A stretch of 64,000 bases of DNA from Capitulum mitella (GCA_030062745.1 CP099854.1:11186014-11250013); one strand, 5' to 3'; positions 1 through 12,639 are shown, numbered from the stretch's first letter. Translations and numbers: made by a program. Notes: a model not told the origin generated them from the sequence alone.

Positions 1-2827
1 TACTTTAAAAACATCGTGTGCTTAACCCATAACGTCCGATGTCCTATAGACAGGACGGCCAGAAATCGTTGTGTGTAATATCGTCTGCAAGACTTTGTGG
101 AACCGCAGAAGCTGCCAGCACGCGGTAGAGGGGCGACAGTTGTTGGCTGAATCCTGACGTCCCTGAATCTTCACAGGAATGCTAGATTTAAAAAGTTTCA
201 AACTTTGAGCACCGCCACCAAAATCATGTATCATTTGAATTACGTTTCTATGTCCCGTCGTCAACGGGTGACGCCATTCTGGCAAGACTGGATATTTTTC
301 ACAAATGTCTGATTGTTACCAAAAAGTGCACGATTTATGCACCAAGAGGTCCTAACCATTTGGCAATGCTGCGCCGGCGTCAGGCTCTTGCGTTCAGACC
401 ATGGCTGCAGTTTTCCATCCTTTCGCAGGTACTCTTGCATCGCCGCCATTTACTGAGCGCCCCAAACCTTGTCGAATTTAACATGGGACCGTATGGGGTG
501 GGCGCCTACAGCAACCTCACTCAGTTACGTTATCGGTGGAGAGCGATGCGTTTCCAGCAAACACACGAGAGCAAGGCGTCAGAAAGGCCAACTGGCCCCT
601 CAGCACCACCCTATCCCCTTGTTCACACCAACTGGGCGAGGTCGGTCCAACGTTTCGCCCGTTCCCTCGGCACAATCTCGGCCACGCTGCTGTGCGGTAA
701 GCAAACAGTTTTATCCTTGCACCCGACTGCGCTCGAGGGTCTGGCGAGACGGCTAATCGCTGACAATCAGATGCGCGCTGCTACACGCCAACTGTACAGG
801 GGGAGGGGAGGGGCAACGTCGATCACAAGTATCCTATTGGCCACCTTCGTAGCCGTGTCATCGGCGGAGCCGCGGCGGAAACGAGTCGCGGACGCCGCAA
901 TCGGTACCGAGATCCGTCAGGTTCATGTCGCCACCAACTGGCCGGCAGCTCAGTCCCACGTCACTTCGGGCCAACCACTCAGGAATAAACTCAGCCACCA
1001 GGAGAGGGAGGTCACTCGTTCTCGACAGTCACATGTAAACATTGGAGCATGTTAAAAATGAGAAAAGGCAAAAACAGAAATGCCCGATCATTGTTGAAAC
1101 AGTGCGTCTTTGATTTCATATATCCTTCCGTGACGGCCAGCCCACCACAGGATCAGGCTTTGCAAGAGAAGCTGGGGAATGGCAGGGTCTAGCAGCCTCC
1201 CCCATACTGAGATATTTTAACACTAGACAACTTGGTAATGACTGGAAAGGAACGATCTGAAATGTCATGAAGACATCAGAATTATTTTGAGAAATAACCA
1301 GCCAGAGCCTCAGGCATGTTTGGTGATCTAGGGACGACAAGGGGGGCGGGATGAATCCGAAGCCCCCTAAAATTCAGAGATTTTTAACATTGGGCCAATG
1401 GAAATGCTCGGAAAGAAACAGTCTGAAATCCTGGACCCCACCTCACAATCACTTTTGGAACTTTTTAACCATGATCCCAAGCACACTTCGGCATCGTGAC
1501 CAAACACAGACAGGTCCAAACTTCACACCTCTTCAGAAGACGGGCCAATTTCGTAATTTTGTCAGCTTTGAAGCATGCCAGCGGACCAAAACCACGGAGC
1601 TTTCCGTCGAAATTATCACACGGAGATAAGGCTTCAGCCCCAGTCGTCGCCTGGCCCCAGCCTAACCGCGCTTCTGCCGCCGTCCCTCTCTAAAGCTGTT
1701 CCTGGAGGCGCCCCTGTTCACGTCTGCTGCGCAGTGGCGCGCTATCTGGCGAGCCTCGCAGACGGTTACACGGGGGTGGGAGGGGGGAGTGCCGGGAGGA
1801 GGGAGCTGACTCACGGCCGGGATTTTCCCTCCGGCTACAGGCTGAGCTGTGCAGCGCTCGACTGACATCAGCTGCGCAGAGAGAGGGAGTGCTCGCATCT
1901 AGTGCCCGATTGACCACAAAAAACACTAGATTAAGAGTAAATAGTGCTTGATTTTAATTTTCACATATACTGCTTGATGGATCACTGACACGCGAAATCA
2001 ATTACCTTCGCTACCGCAACATCCGGTCCAATGGGCTTTTGACGTGAACTGCGCCAACGCCAGATTTGAAAGAGGACGTTGTCCCGACCTTAAATATACT
2101 AGTATTTGTCGTCTCCGAGGGCATCTTCTTCGTTTCATTTCATTTTGAAGTCCCTACGCGGAAAAACCCCGCCTCAGAGCAAATTCGAAAGTGACGTCAC
2201 GTATAGACTGAAGCAACATGTCCAAACGACAGATAGGAGGAAACCAGACGAAAAAACTCACGCTTTGCTCGCAGTACGAATGCCTTGGGTGCAAAGATTG
2301 GCTTGCGCTCCGATAACGGTGCGCCGGACTACCATTTACACGAGCTGGTCACACATTGACGGAGGTGTGGTATATGGTAAAAGCGTCCATCGGTAAGGCA
2401 GAAAGGAAAGCTGTCTCAGGACTAGCGACTTTGATGCTCTCTACACCCTTTACTTACATGTGACGTCAAAAGCTCTGATGACGTAGCATGCATTTCAATG
2501 CATGATGTAAAACCGTGCACTTGACTTAAATTTGCAGCAATAAAACATGAATGAAAATGCCAGTTGCATGTTTCGAATCAGTTGCTCCAAAACCTTCGAG
2601 CATGGTTCTGTTGAAGCAAATACAATTTGCGCGTCAGGAGTCCATTTAAAGAAAAAGAGGGCATTTTACTCGCTTATGATGATTGGTTCTTCACTAGGAG
2701 AGGAAAACAAACAGAAACCGAGCACGGAATGGCGGCGATGCCTGTTGAAATTCACGGCGGGGTTTATGGCGTCACCAGACTGGAATCTCCGATCCAGTGG
2801 CCGTCGCCGCGGCCCTCCGGCACTTAC
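1..2827. other. Probable BTB-gene intron or downstream DNA, no gene recognised
   Basis: This stretch lies 3-prime of the second BTB exon on the minus strand, so it is probably intron. I looked for the rest of a BTB domain (a Tyr-x-x-Leu...Phe-Met-Tyr-x-Gly-Glu-Val type segment) and did not find it. The longest open frame, plus strand 360-1055 (231 codons), has no recognisable domain, repeat or signal peptide. I treat it as chance. No RNA gene or clear promoter is visible. Confidence 0.5.
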
Positions 2828-2965
2828 CCTTCAATATCACAATGGGATGCGACTCGGTGTGTTCTTGAAAGAGGGTTTTGAAGTAGGGCGAGCAGGCGGA
2901 CAGCACCAGCTTGTGCGCCTTCAGGCTCTGGCCCTCGCAGAACAGCGTCACGTCCACCAGAGATT
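2828..2965 (-). CDS. BTB-domain transcription regulator, second coding exon
   Basis: This exon encodes the central part of a BTB/POZ domain. It reads SLVDVTLFCEGQSLKAHK, then a VLSACSPYF segment, and ends in HPIVILK. The VDVTL, KAHK and LSACSPYF blocks are hallmarks of the tramtrack/bric-a-brac/Broad group of insect and crustacean nuclear BTB proteins, which dimerise through this fold. It is bounded by an acceptor (TTGCAG at 2966-2971) and a donor (AAGG|GTAAGT, intron starting at 2827). It enters by completing a GAA codon with the previous exon and leaves in phase 1, as expected for a VILK-Asp/Gly junction. The rest of the BTB domain and any zinc-finger or helix-turn-helix C-terminal domain are not in the window, so the specific gene cannot be named. 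A functional gene is likely because no stop or frame break is seen. Confidence 0.9.
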
Positions 2966-3796
2966 CTGCAACGGCATCACGAGCTTACCACCGGCTGCAG
3001 CCCGGCCCGACGTACGGTAGATGTCCGGCCGTCAGTGATGTCGGCTGCCGACTCACCACTGTGTTGTTAGCGAACAGGCACGGATTTGTACAGCAGCAAC
3101 GACTTCGTACCTGATCTGCGCAACTGGAAATAAATCACCCCCCTTTGTCCTCCTTTTAGTCATAGTGTGAACGGCAGATGTAAAGTTGATGTTTCTTCAT
3201 GGCGACCTGTCATCCAAAACACTGTTGTCGCGTCCTAAGATGTCTTTACTGGATTGGAAAATCACCTCGTGACCTCGTGATCACGGCGCACATCGCGACC
3301 CAAGCCCGAGAATCGTCTGACGCAGTGGACGAATGTTGTTTTATGTCATACATGGCTGCAGATTTCCGGATTTTTTCGCGGGAGAAAGAAGAAAAGTTAC
3401 ATGGAATTCCAGATGATGTTCTTCCAGTCCTTGTCGTTCGGCTTATGCCAAAAGTTCTGAAAGGTATGGGGGCTTTGACCCGCCCCACAGGATCTTCAAT
3501 CATGACTTCATGGGTATAACTGTCGCGGAACACAGCAAATGGGGACGGGATAGCGAAGTTTCTGTGATTTTTGTTGGTGAATGCTGATTTTATGCCCAGA
3601 GACTTTCCGTAAAAATGGAATTATGAAGTTTCATTATCGCAGCCAACCGCCTATTGCGAAGCTTTCGATGCACTGTTTGAGCGTTGCGGATGAGCGTCAG
3701 GAAGCGTGACGTCACGTGCGGCTGATGAGCACGTGCGAACGCTAGCACAGACCGCCGAATCGCGGATACCGGTATGACGTCACTGACGGCACTGAC
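2966..3796 (-). other. Intron between the BTB exons
   Basis: This 831-base intron starts GTCAGT at 3796 and ends TTGCAG at 2966. Open frames inside it on either strand look like chance. No repeat is obvious. Confidence 0.75.
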
Positions 3797-3881
3797 CTGA
3801 CTGCAGCAGCGTTCCGAACACGCCCACCAGATGGTTGGTGTGGTTGTTCCACTTCAGGCTGAACTGCTCAGTGCCCATCAT
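3797..3881 (-). CDS. BTB-domain transcription regulator, first coding exon
   Basis: This exon encodes the N-terminal signature of the arthropod tramtrack-group BTB domain, MMGTEQFSLKWNNHTNHLV, followed by GVFGTLLQS. The Gln-Phe-x-Leu-x-Trp-Asn-Asn-His motif and following helix are diagnostic of this group. The exon seems to begin exactly at the ATG, because a polypyrimidine tract ending TCTTTCAG precedes it. A 5-prime untranslated exon should therefore lie upstream (higher coordinates). A second ATG follows directly, and either could be used. The donor is TCAG|GTCAGT, phase 1, which joins to the next exon to give LLQSESLVDVTL, the normal family sequence across this junction. The protein should act in the nucleus as a dimeric DNA-binding regulator, but only the dimerisation domain is visible. 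Confidence 0.9.
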
Positions 3882-4727
3882 CTGAAAGACGAGACAGGGA
3901 CAGTTCAAAGACGCGAAGCAGACGCAATGAAGTTTGGGAAAACATTGACGAAAATCACAGCTGTCAACCTCTGCATGGGCACAGAAGAGTTTTTTCAAAA
4001 TTATGGGAACGCCAACCGGGCCTTTGGCTTTACCTTTCCAGTCAGCGTCTCTAGCCTCCATGTCAGGTTGCCAAAATATTGGCACGGTCCGCCAGCCCAC
4101 CACAGGTAGACGAAACGACACCCATGTGTGTGGGATGGATTTCATTCGAATGATTACAGATCATTACATGCATTGCATTCAGTTTTAGAACGTCATAATA
4201 CTGCATAGTTCACCAACGTATGCCGGAGGAGATATCAGAACCGCGGGAATTGGAATATAACTGAGAGGGAAAGGAATTCGAGCCCTGGCGACGTGGAAGA
4301 AAATGGAACACCTCAACGCAGGATAGTTTTGGAGCACCAAGTATCAGAAATCTCCCCGCCATCGGCGTTCATGATGCTCTATTTATCGCTGCTGCGGATA
4401 GCCAACTGGCCTTAAAAACCGACAAAAATCATGTAATTGACAGCTGAGCTAGTGGCAAAGCTACAGAAGACAAGAACTCAGTCAGACTTCCTCCCAGAAA
4501 TTGCATGACCAGTAACTACACCAATCTGCCGATGACTTGGCCATAGTGAGATGCCAGTCAAACACAGCCCACAAAGTAACAAGAAAATACAACCAACCCG
4601 CAAAGAAAAACATGGAACACGAACGTATCGTATCGAAAAACAGTGAATGTCTCATGCAACAGTTAAAGTCAGACGTTTTTTACTTATGTTCATCATTCGA
4701 AAAGATTTCGTGCCTCAAATGTGAATA
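3882..4727. other. Upstream region of the BTB gene, nothing recognised
   Basis: This AT-leaning sequence presumably belongs to the 5-prime intron or upstream region of the minus-strand BTB gene. No exon with good splice signals, RNA gene or repeat unit was recognised. Confidence 0.4.
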
Positions 4728-4780
4728 GTGTGTGTGTGTGTGTGTGTGAGTATGACTAGACTAGACTAGGCTAGACTGGA
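4728..4780. repeat. TG and GACTA microsatellites
   Basis: A (GT)n run at 4728-4748 is followed by an imperfect GACTA pentamer run from about 4754 to 4778. Confidence 0.9.
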
Positions 4781-7239
4781 GTGTGAATGGACCGCGATTT
4801 CTATTTGGATATGTCCGGTGGCAGTCTTCAGGATGATTAGGAGGAACGTTGTTTGGCACGTGACTACCACGGGGCTTGGACCTAATGCTACGCTCTTGCA
4901 ATACCCCACACTGGGACCAGAACCCTTGCCCCGCCAACCCGCAATGATTCCAAAATTCCTGTTGCCGGTAACGCACAAGAGTCCACGTGCTGCGTCCCTA
5001 CTCCGCACAGCCTGGCCCGGGTGAGCCATTTTGAAGGAGTGCGTAAACAACCCTTTGGTGACGCCTCCCCTCGCGCGCCCGCGCGTAATGCCGTGCGATT
5101 TGCGCGCCGCACCCTCCTGACTCCGCCCACTCGTGACGTCACGACCCCTAAGGACGGCCCACGCAGGGGCGCGCGGAGGGCCGCGCGGACCGCGCGGCTG
5201 TCAGAGACTGCACGTAGCAGGCGGAACGGAGGACTGAATACTGTGTCAGGGAGTGTATCACCCCTGGCAAGGGAACGGGCGGATATCGCTGCCTGCGTGA
5301 CCGGGGCTTCCTGGGGGGAGGGAAGGGGGACGGATGGGGGCGCCTAGGCCCCTGATTTCACGAGACCTGTGACAATGACATTAGGCCTTATGAAAATGAG
5401 AGGAAAGGTGTGGCCCGAAATCCAGATCAGAGCCAAAAATACAGTGCTGATCCCAATCCTAATCATGTCCCAAAAATAAAATGGGAATCTCTAGACATGG
5501 GCGTCCGTCATGAGTCCTGGCGCCCCTGCGTTTGAAAATATCGCCAAAGACGTTTCGCGGATCCGGACTGCATATACGTCTGTGCTAAATATCAGAGATA
5601 AAAAAGTGTTGCCTGTCTCTGTCAGCTCTGCAGCTTTGTACCAAATGAACTGCAGCTGAAGTGCAAGAGTAACATAGGTGTCAACGAGTCATGGACATGG
5701 GTTTCATGGTTTCTGGAAGCCTAGGGAATTATTTTTAAGCACCGAAGCTGGCTTTACCTCGCTTGTAAGCCATCAAGACTGCCTGTGTTAAACCAAAGAC
5801 AGGTCGGAGGCAAATGTTTACGGAGGAGTAGGAATTCCAGAAAAAACTGGGGGGAGGGTGAGGAGAAGGAGACCAACAGTTTATGAGGCAATGCTTCCCG
5901 TGCACCACCACAACGTTAATGTGGAACAAAATACTAAAAATTCGGGACGGACTCTCTCGTTTCCTTGCCCATGCTTGGTTCCATTACTTGTTAGCTCAAA
6001 TGCAGCCCAACAGCGGAGCCATATCCTTTAAGCGGTCGGACGCGGCTCCGACTTTTATTGGGAGCCATTTCGCCATTATTTCAGTGTTACCCGGCTGTTC
6101 CACTGGTGAAACAGATTTCGGTCGGCGCCTTTACGCTGATGTGTCGACAAAGGCGACGCGCGGCACCATTGTGCGAATACATTTCGCGGCTTCGGCGCCT
6201 GCGGATGTCGAAACCGCGCCCAAATGCGCGCTCCGTGTGCAATTATCGCGACGATCGCCGCGTTACTGGCCGTCGGCCGCCGGGCGCGCCGTTAATGAGC
6301 ATTACCGCAGGCGGCGTCGCACGCGTTACGTGTCGAGTTCCGGCCCGTCAGGTGACGCCGTCCGGTGCTGACGGATGTCCGCACGGCGCCGGACTGCAGG
6401 TGGCCTGTTTACGGCCAGCAGCGCCGGGAAGCGGCACCGGTCCGCCTCAGGCGGACGCAGCTCTAACGCGCACAGCTCACGGTACCCACAGAGCCCCTGA
6501 TCGGCTCGACCCGGCGACGACCGTCGGCTGGAAGCGGCACTGAACATGACGCCAGCTTTTTGAACTGCGGCTGGTGACTGGATATCTGGCGTGGCGCGTC
6601 TCTCACAAGACGTTTCTTATATCGCTTCGATCCGGACGGCTGATAGGCTGATGCTAGGCAAAGGAGCCTGTGCTAAGCAAAGCTTGTTGCGTAGACCCCG
6701 ATACGTGCACCCGTTCGAGCAATTCCGTGTAATTCGTACTTAGAATGCTGGTAGGTATATATCATACTCATTTATTCTGAAGTTATCTCTTAAATAAGTT
6801 GTGTGCGCCGTATGACCATGAAGCCGATACGTCCCTGAGCTCTAATGAACGAACAGGCGAACGCATGTAGGTAGTAAGGCAGGTTCCGGGTAGGTAATTT
6901 GCCATGGCACCGTAACCATTTCAGCATTGACGTCGGTCCAAAAACGCCGACCCTCAGAAAACCAAGCCTCGTGGGGGCCGGAAATTGCTCGTGGGATGCT
7001 CTCTGCGTTCAGTTCGAACCAGGCGACAGCCAAATAACTGGCTGTCCGCCCCCCCCCCCCGCAGACTTGTCAGGAGCTCACCCGCTCGCCCCCATTGCGG
7101 CCGAGCTGACAATCATGACGCACTGGCGCGCCGCGCGCCGCCGACAGCCAACGGCTGGTGACCTCGCGTGTCACCAGCAGCAGGCACAGGCGGCAGGGAA
7201 AGGCCAGAGCGTGCCCCGGCCGTTCCAGACGCTGTCGAG
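4781..7239. other. Non-coding stretch with two CpG-rich patches
   Basis: CpG-rich sequence is concentrated at about 5021-5345 and 6040-6560, and both could be promoter islands. Between and around them the base composition is ordinary. A minus-strand frame starting at 5029 (MAHPGQAV...) beside the first patch has no recognised domain and no clear donor. I found no supported exon. A C-homopolymer of about 10 lies near 7050. Confidence 0.4.
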
Positions 7240-7560
7240 GTTCTCGGGCAGAAGTTCGTCGGACTAAAGTTCGTAGGACAATAGTTCATCGGGCAACAGT
7301 TCGTAAGGACAAAAGTTCGTCGGAGAAAAGTTCGCCTAGGGCAGAAATTCGTCTCGCGAAAGTTCGTACGAACAAAGTTCGTCCAGGGCAAAAGTTCGTC
7401 TAGGACAAAAGTTCGTCCAACAGAAGTTCGTATAGGATATAAGTCTGTCTAAAGGACAAGACAAGAGTTCGTCGAGGACAAAAGTTCCTCTGGCAGAAAT
7501 TCGTTCAAGACAAAAGTTTTTCTGACCCAAAAGTTTGTCTAGGGCAAAAGTTCGTCAGGA
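7240..7560 (+). repeat. Outer left tandem array, AAAAGTTCGTC-type unit
   Basis: A degenerate array with units of roughly 15 bases resembles GGACAAAAGTTCGTC. Its reverse complement recurs at about 8360-8795, making the outer ring of a large palindrome. Apparent Cys/Thr/Phe-rich reading frames here are products of the repeat. Confidence 0.9.
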
Positions 7561-7799
7561 AAAAAGGATTCTGTGCCATGTAGTTCTCGCACGAAAGTCC
7601 TTCCGGCCAATATTTGTGTTGTCAAGAAAAATTGCCAACTGTCAGACGACAGCCATAGGGATCATGCTGGTGAATGTGGCTCTGAAGCTCTGAATACCCA
7701 TGGCCGGATCCGGCATTGATCCCATTCCAACCCGTGCATATCCAACTTTAGCCACTATTCACCGTATTGACGTGTCCGAGTCACGGGCGAGTGGGTAAC
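7561..7799. other. Spacer inside the left half of the palindrome
   Basis: About 240 bases mostly lack the repeat unit. No matching spacer exists in the right half, so the two arms are not collinear copies. Confidence 0.6.
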
Positions 7800-8040
7800 C
7801 GGACCAAGGTGCGTAAGTCAAGGGTTCGTATAGGAAAAGGTTCGTAGCCAAAGGTTCGTATGCACGAGATTTATATGGTAAAAGGTTCGTATGGCAAAGG
7901 CTTTTATCGGAAAAGGTTCTTGACGCAAAAAGTTTGAAATGCAAAAGGTTCGTAAGGAAAAGGTTAGTGACGAAAGAAAAATGTTCGTAGCCAAAGGTTC
8001 GTAAACAAAGGTTCGTATCGGAAAAGAGTCGTTCTGGTTT
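7800..8040 (+). repeat. Inner left tandem array, AAAAGGTTCGTA-type unit
   Basis: Units of about 14 bases resemble GGAAAAGGTTCGTA. They differ consistently from the outer array by an extra G and a final A. The reverse complement recurs on the right side at about 8200-8350. Confidence 0.88.
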
Positions 8041-8117
8041 TGCGCCGAAGGCGCTGCATAGAATACTAGAGGCCGCAGGCCGATAAAGGGTGCGATCGGA
8101 CATGATTCGGTCCAACA

Positions 8118-8192
8118 AACAGGTTAGCTTAGATTAGGTTAGGTTAGGTTAGCTCAGGCTAGGTTAGGCTAGGTTAAGTTAGGTGAGGCCAG
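8118..8192 (+). repeat. Interstitial TTAGG (arthropod telomere-type) repeat
   Basis: Imperfect GGTTA/TTAGG pentamers, the arthropod telomere motif, are interrupted by single-base variants (GCTTA, GGCTA, GTTAA). The run lies at the centre of the palindrome between the two inner arrays. Confidence 0.85.
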
Positions 8193-8194
8193 GT

Positions 8195-8360
8195 TACAGT
8201 TCTAGGTCCGTTCCTTTTCCGATACGGACCTTTTCCGATACGAACCTTAAGTTCTCAAACCTTTTGGTTACGAGCCATTTTCCTTTACGAACCTTTTCCT
8301 ACGAACCTTTTCCATACGAACCTTTTGCAGTACGAACCTTTTCCATAAGTGAGACCAACC
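8195..8360 (-). repeat. Inner right tandem array, TACGAACCTTTTCC
   Basis: This is the inverted counterpart of the inner left array: repeated TACGAACCTTTTCC with small variants. Confidence 0.88.
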
Positions 8361-8795
8361 TGTCCTAGACGAACTTCTGTCCTTGACAAACTCTTGTTCT
8401 GGAGAAAGTTCTGTGATGATGATGATGATGGTTACTGGGAATGACGGACTTTTGTCCTACACAAACTTTTTCGGCATACATGCTTTTGCCTTACACGAAC
8501 TTTTGTCCTAGACGAATTTCTGCGAGAAGAACTTTTTCCCCAGACGAACCTTTGTCCCAGACGAACGTTTGCCTTAGATGAACTTCTGGTAGAAGAACTT
8601 GTGTCCTAGACGAACTTTTGTCCTCGACGGACTTTTACCCTCGACGAACTTTTGCCCTAGACGAACCTTTTCACGACGAACTTTTGCACGATGAGCTTTT
8701 GTCCTAGACGAACTTTTACACGACGAACTTCTGCACGACGAACTTTGTCCAACGAAGATTAGTCCGACGAACTCCTGCGATACGAACTTTTACCC
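8361..8795 (-). repeat. Outer right tandem array, GACGAACTTTTGTCC
   Basis: This is the inverted counterpart of the outer left array, with many copies of GACGAACTTTTGTCCTA and variants. A short GAT trinucleotide run interrupts it near 8414-8430. Confidence 0.88.
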
Positions 8796-10136
8796 TAAAA
8801 TCGCTGCCAATCGTTGGGCAAATATTTCGGACTCGGATAGTATTCTCGAGTCCAAAAGCGTAGGAACGGGGGATTAGGGGGCGGCATCCCCCCACTTTTG
8901 GAGGAATTTAACATCGGCGCTATAGGAAGAAACGTCTTTGCCTTGTCCACCCCCACATTTTCTGGTGCTCCTACGCTACTGCCCGACTTCCCTGTCCCTC
9001 TCATGATGAGGGGGGGGGGGATCCAGCGCCATGCCGGAGTACTGAGGTTACGTAAGGCCGGCGACCCCCCGCCGGCCCGGCGGCCAGTCAGGCAGCCTGC
9101 TGCCTCAGCTGCAGTCAGCTGAGCCGACCCGGCCCTGCGCTCCGCCGCAGGATCGGGAGTCAGCTGACGACGCCAGCGAATCGCGGGGTCGTGAACGTGC
9201 TGCCCCTCGGCGCGGAGACGGAGGACAATCCACATCTGGATCTTGTGAGGAGGACGTCCTGTTCGATAGTCCAACTGACTCGCACATAATGTAATCAAAA
9301 CGGAGACAGGACGACTGCGTGCTTGTTGATTCGTGTCCGCTGCAAGGTCGGAGTTAAGGTCGAGACATTCATGGCGTTTCTTCGCGGCCAAGAATACCCC
9401 TGCACTGTAAGGGAGAATCGTACTGAGCAAACGTTGAGTAAACCCATCCTCCCTCATTCCCAACTTTGCCGGAGTCCATGGTTGTTGCAAATTACGTTGC
9501 GCTCATTTGTGCACTGCTGGAGACTACTGCATTTTCCAAGATTGTTTTCGTTTCACATTAAGTATATGGAAATGAAAGCATTTTAGCGGCGGATAAAAAA
9601 CAGGCACAGAATTTGAAGCGCTTGCCAACAGAGCGTTGCATGCGGGTCAAGGGCTGGCTGAGCGGGTTATGGAGACCATTATCCATTCACTTGTGGAGCC
9701 TTGGCGTTTTTGGAACGGCTCGGTCTCGTCAAAGACGTATCTGTGCCTCTTCAGCATTTCGGAATTTGCGCTCAAGTGTTTGAAGGACAAAATCTGGTGC
9801 TGGCCCCTCCAACGTGCTCACTGGCATGTATCCAGAAAACCCTATTCGCCCCTATTTCACTGAAGCAAGATTATCGCTCCCACGCCCGTCTTCCTGCTAC
9901 TTTTCGTAAGTTCTTCGTTTCACGCTACCAAGAAAGCAGCAAACAGGACAGCACACGTTTTTAAGAGCGTGATGACAACAAGTTGCATGGCAAAAGGCAT
10001 CGCAAAGAGTAGGACCAGTCGTGCCAACCTCGGAAAAGTCAGGAGAAACCCAGAGCTTTTCAAAACACTCGTCTCACGCAACACCCGTAGGTGCATTGTC
10101 AAAGCCTGCAAAAGCTGCGTGACGTAACACCGCCCG
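8796..10136. other. No gene recognised
   Basis: This is mixed-composition sequence. A 231-codon minus-strand frame (8795-9490) has no recognisable domain and crosses G-homopolymers, so I do not call it. No RNA gene or repeat unit is evident. Confidence 0.4.
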
Positions 10137-10545
10137 CTCCCCTGGCTGGGCCCCAGACAGGTTGATACAGGCAGCTGGTTCAGACCAGCGGCGGGCGCAG
10201 CCGACCACGCCTGTCGCTGAGTCGGCACGGCTGGCCACTGGCCAGTGGAAAGGCCTCTGGCCGACATTCCAATCCATCCTGTCCGGTCCAAGCGACAGTA
10301 CGGCGACCAGCAGCTGACCATTAGCTAACCAGCGGCCGGACAACAACTGGCCAGCGCTGGCCGACAGCTGACCAGCAGCTGACCAGAAGTTGACTAGGAA
10401 CTGACCAGCGAAAGACCAGCAGCAGGCCAGCAGTTGACCAACGACTAGCCAGCGATTGACCAGCGGCTGACCAGCAGCTGGCACCAGCGGCTGACCAGCA
10501 GCTGGCCCCAGCTGACCAGCGACTGACCAGCACTGGCCACCGTCA
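10137..10545. repeat. Degenerate GACCAGC array
   Basis: From about 10300 a short unit of 10-12 bases (GACCAGCAGCT and relatives) is repeated with much variation. The preceding 150 bases carry related CTGGCC/CCAGC words. Trp/Ser/Ala-rich open frames across it are products of the repeat. Confidence 0.8.
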
Positions 10546-10559
10546 CGGCCGTGGCGGAT

Positions 10560-10860
10560 GTGACGCCCGGCGCGTGACGGCGCTCATGTGAGCGCATTTT
10601 TTGGCCCGTCACGGCCACACAATGTCAGGAAAACGGCGGCGGATCGGGCAAAAAATCGGCACGCCGGCGGCCGGGCGGCCGGGCGGCGGCGGCGCGCGCC
10701 GGCGGCCTGCCGAAGTCGCGGCACTGCCGCAGCAGGGCCGCGCACGGCCGCCGGTCAGACCGCCGCGGCCGGCAGGCGGCCGCCTCCGTAACCTGATCCC
10801 AGCAGCGTGTCGGGTCCCCAGACAGGCGGCCGCCGGCACGGTCACGCCGTTTGTCGGCTT
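10560..10860. other. CpG-rich patch
   Basis: This is a very GC-rich and CpG-rich patch full of GGCCGGGCGGC-type words. It could be a promoter island, but no start codon plus donor was found. Confidence 0.4.
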
Positions 10861-12639
10861 ATGTTTGTTCGGATTATGTACTGGAGGTTTGATAAGAGAA
10901 CATCACTACATCTTTACTTAGTTATTGATTAAGCTTCTTTGGTGTTCAAAAAAAAAAACAGTTTTGATACTGAGAAAAACTTCGTTTGTTTGTTATGTGT
11001 GAATCAGAAGGGAAACAGCATGGACTTTTGGGATGCATATCGTGATTTGTTGCAGCCTAAATCGTGATGCGGGTTGTATCCATGCAGAATCGTCGGCATG
11101 ATTTACATCTTTTGTGACGTGCAGGATGATGTGCCTGCAAACGCATTTTACATAAACATGCCGGTTCTAGTCATCGTACCCATATCACACACAATGTCGC
11201 TGATCGAACTTTGGGTTGCGTTCAGTGGTTTGTCAGAATTTACGTTTTAAGAAACTGTGTCATCGTTTGTGTGCTCTGCATGGCATTACTCATAAAAACG
11301 AACATCACCGCCACAACTGTCTGTTTGGATAACCGCCCATGCGCTTAATGCAAAAACAAGGTGCTACAACAAGCTGGATCGTCACAGAAAGACGTACAGC
11401 CAGCAGAAAACTTTCATGATGGCGGAATATCGAGTTCTGCCTTCAAAAACCAAACGAAGTATCTGTCGGCAAGACCAAGCCGACATTTCAGATTAATTTC
11501 TCTCACTTGCAGGTGGGCGAGGAAGTTGGAATTTGGGCCTGGTAGACCTGGAGACGGTGATAAACTGTTCACCGTTTGGTCTACGACGTCCGGTTTGCAA
11601 ATCCTAATTCATTGGCCTGAGGACGCAGGGGTGAGTGGAAAGGCTTCTGGGATCCTGGGTTCCAGGAGAATCATGGGAAACGATTGCCATGCGATGCAGC
11701 GCCATAGACTTTACATTTAATCGTCCAGGACGAGGACAATGGTTATTGCCTCCTCTGTTCCCACGCTTGCGTCCATATTGATCACACTGCCGCAAGATGC
11801 ACGAAGACCACGGTCCTTAGACCCGGTGCAAGGATTGCAGAAGAGTAGCCAAAACATTGTCTTGAGTTTCTCAAGTGAAAGCCGCCGCCAACGACAATGG
11901 AAATTCCTCTCATGGAATGGACGACAGGAACGTTGAAGGACATCAAAACAACATTAGAAGCCGAGTTTTCCATACCCCGTCCGCCAGCCGTTCCAGCGAT
12001 GAAGGTCATGCCGGAGGCAGGATCAACACAGCGTGTAGTCGTGCTGGAGGTAGCGTCATCAGACCATGTAGGTCATCCCGGAGGCAACTTCATAAGACGA
12101 TGCTTCCCGTACCGGAAGAAACATTGTCAGCCGGCCTTCGGGGGAACAACGGTGGCCAGAACATGCTGCAGACCATGGCGAGCAGCGTCCGGGCCAATCA
12201 AGAGCCGAGTCAGAACGCCGGCGACAGCGGGAAGCCACACGACCCAGCTCAGCTCCCAACGGTCCGAGCCAGACGCTTCTGCTCCTCTGCCACTGAGGCG
12301 GGGTCCCCAGGTGAGGCCCTTCTGCTGCTCTGCTTCTGCGGCGGGGTCCCCAGGTGAGACCCCCTAGTCCTCTGCCCCTGTGTCGGGGGTCCTCTGCCGC
12401 TGTGGCGAGGGTCCCCAGGTCGGGCTCCTCTGTTGTTCTGGCGCCCCTATGGGGGGGGGGATCCCCAGCAGAGGCCCTCTGTCCCGGCCGGCGGTGCGCG
12501 GCGCTGCTGCAGCCCGGACTGCTGAGCTGCGGCTGCGGAGGCCGACCCGGCCTGCAGAGGGGGCCGCACACTGGGCCAATAAATAAGCCAGCCAAGGTGG
12601 CCGAGTGGCGGCCAGACGCTGCCAAGGTCTGCCGGCGCC
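10861..12639. other. No gene recognised
   Basis: AT-rich sequence to about 11900 gives way to GC-rich sequence after about 12200. That part contains CCCCAGGT-flavoured short imperfect repeats (12290-12470). A tract ending CACTTGCAG at about 11512 looks like a splice acceptor but leads to no recognisable protein. Confidence 0.35.

Noticed and set aside
360..1055. 231-codon plus-strand open frame
   Set aside because: No recognised domain, signal peptide or splice context; overlapping open frames exist; best explained by chance in moderately GC-rich DNA.
7113..8118. Cys/Thr/Phe-rich minus-strand frames resembling a repeat protein
   Set aside because: They follow the TTCGTC-type DNA array, are broken at the array edges, and have no start context.
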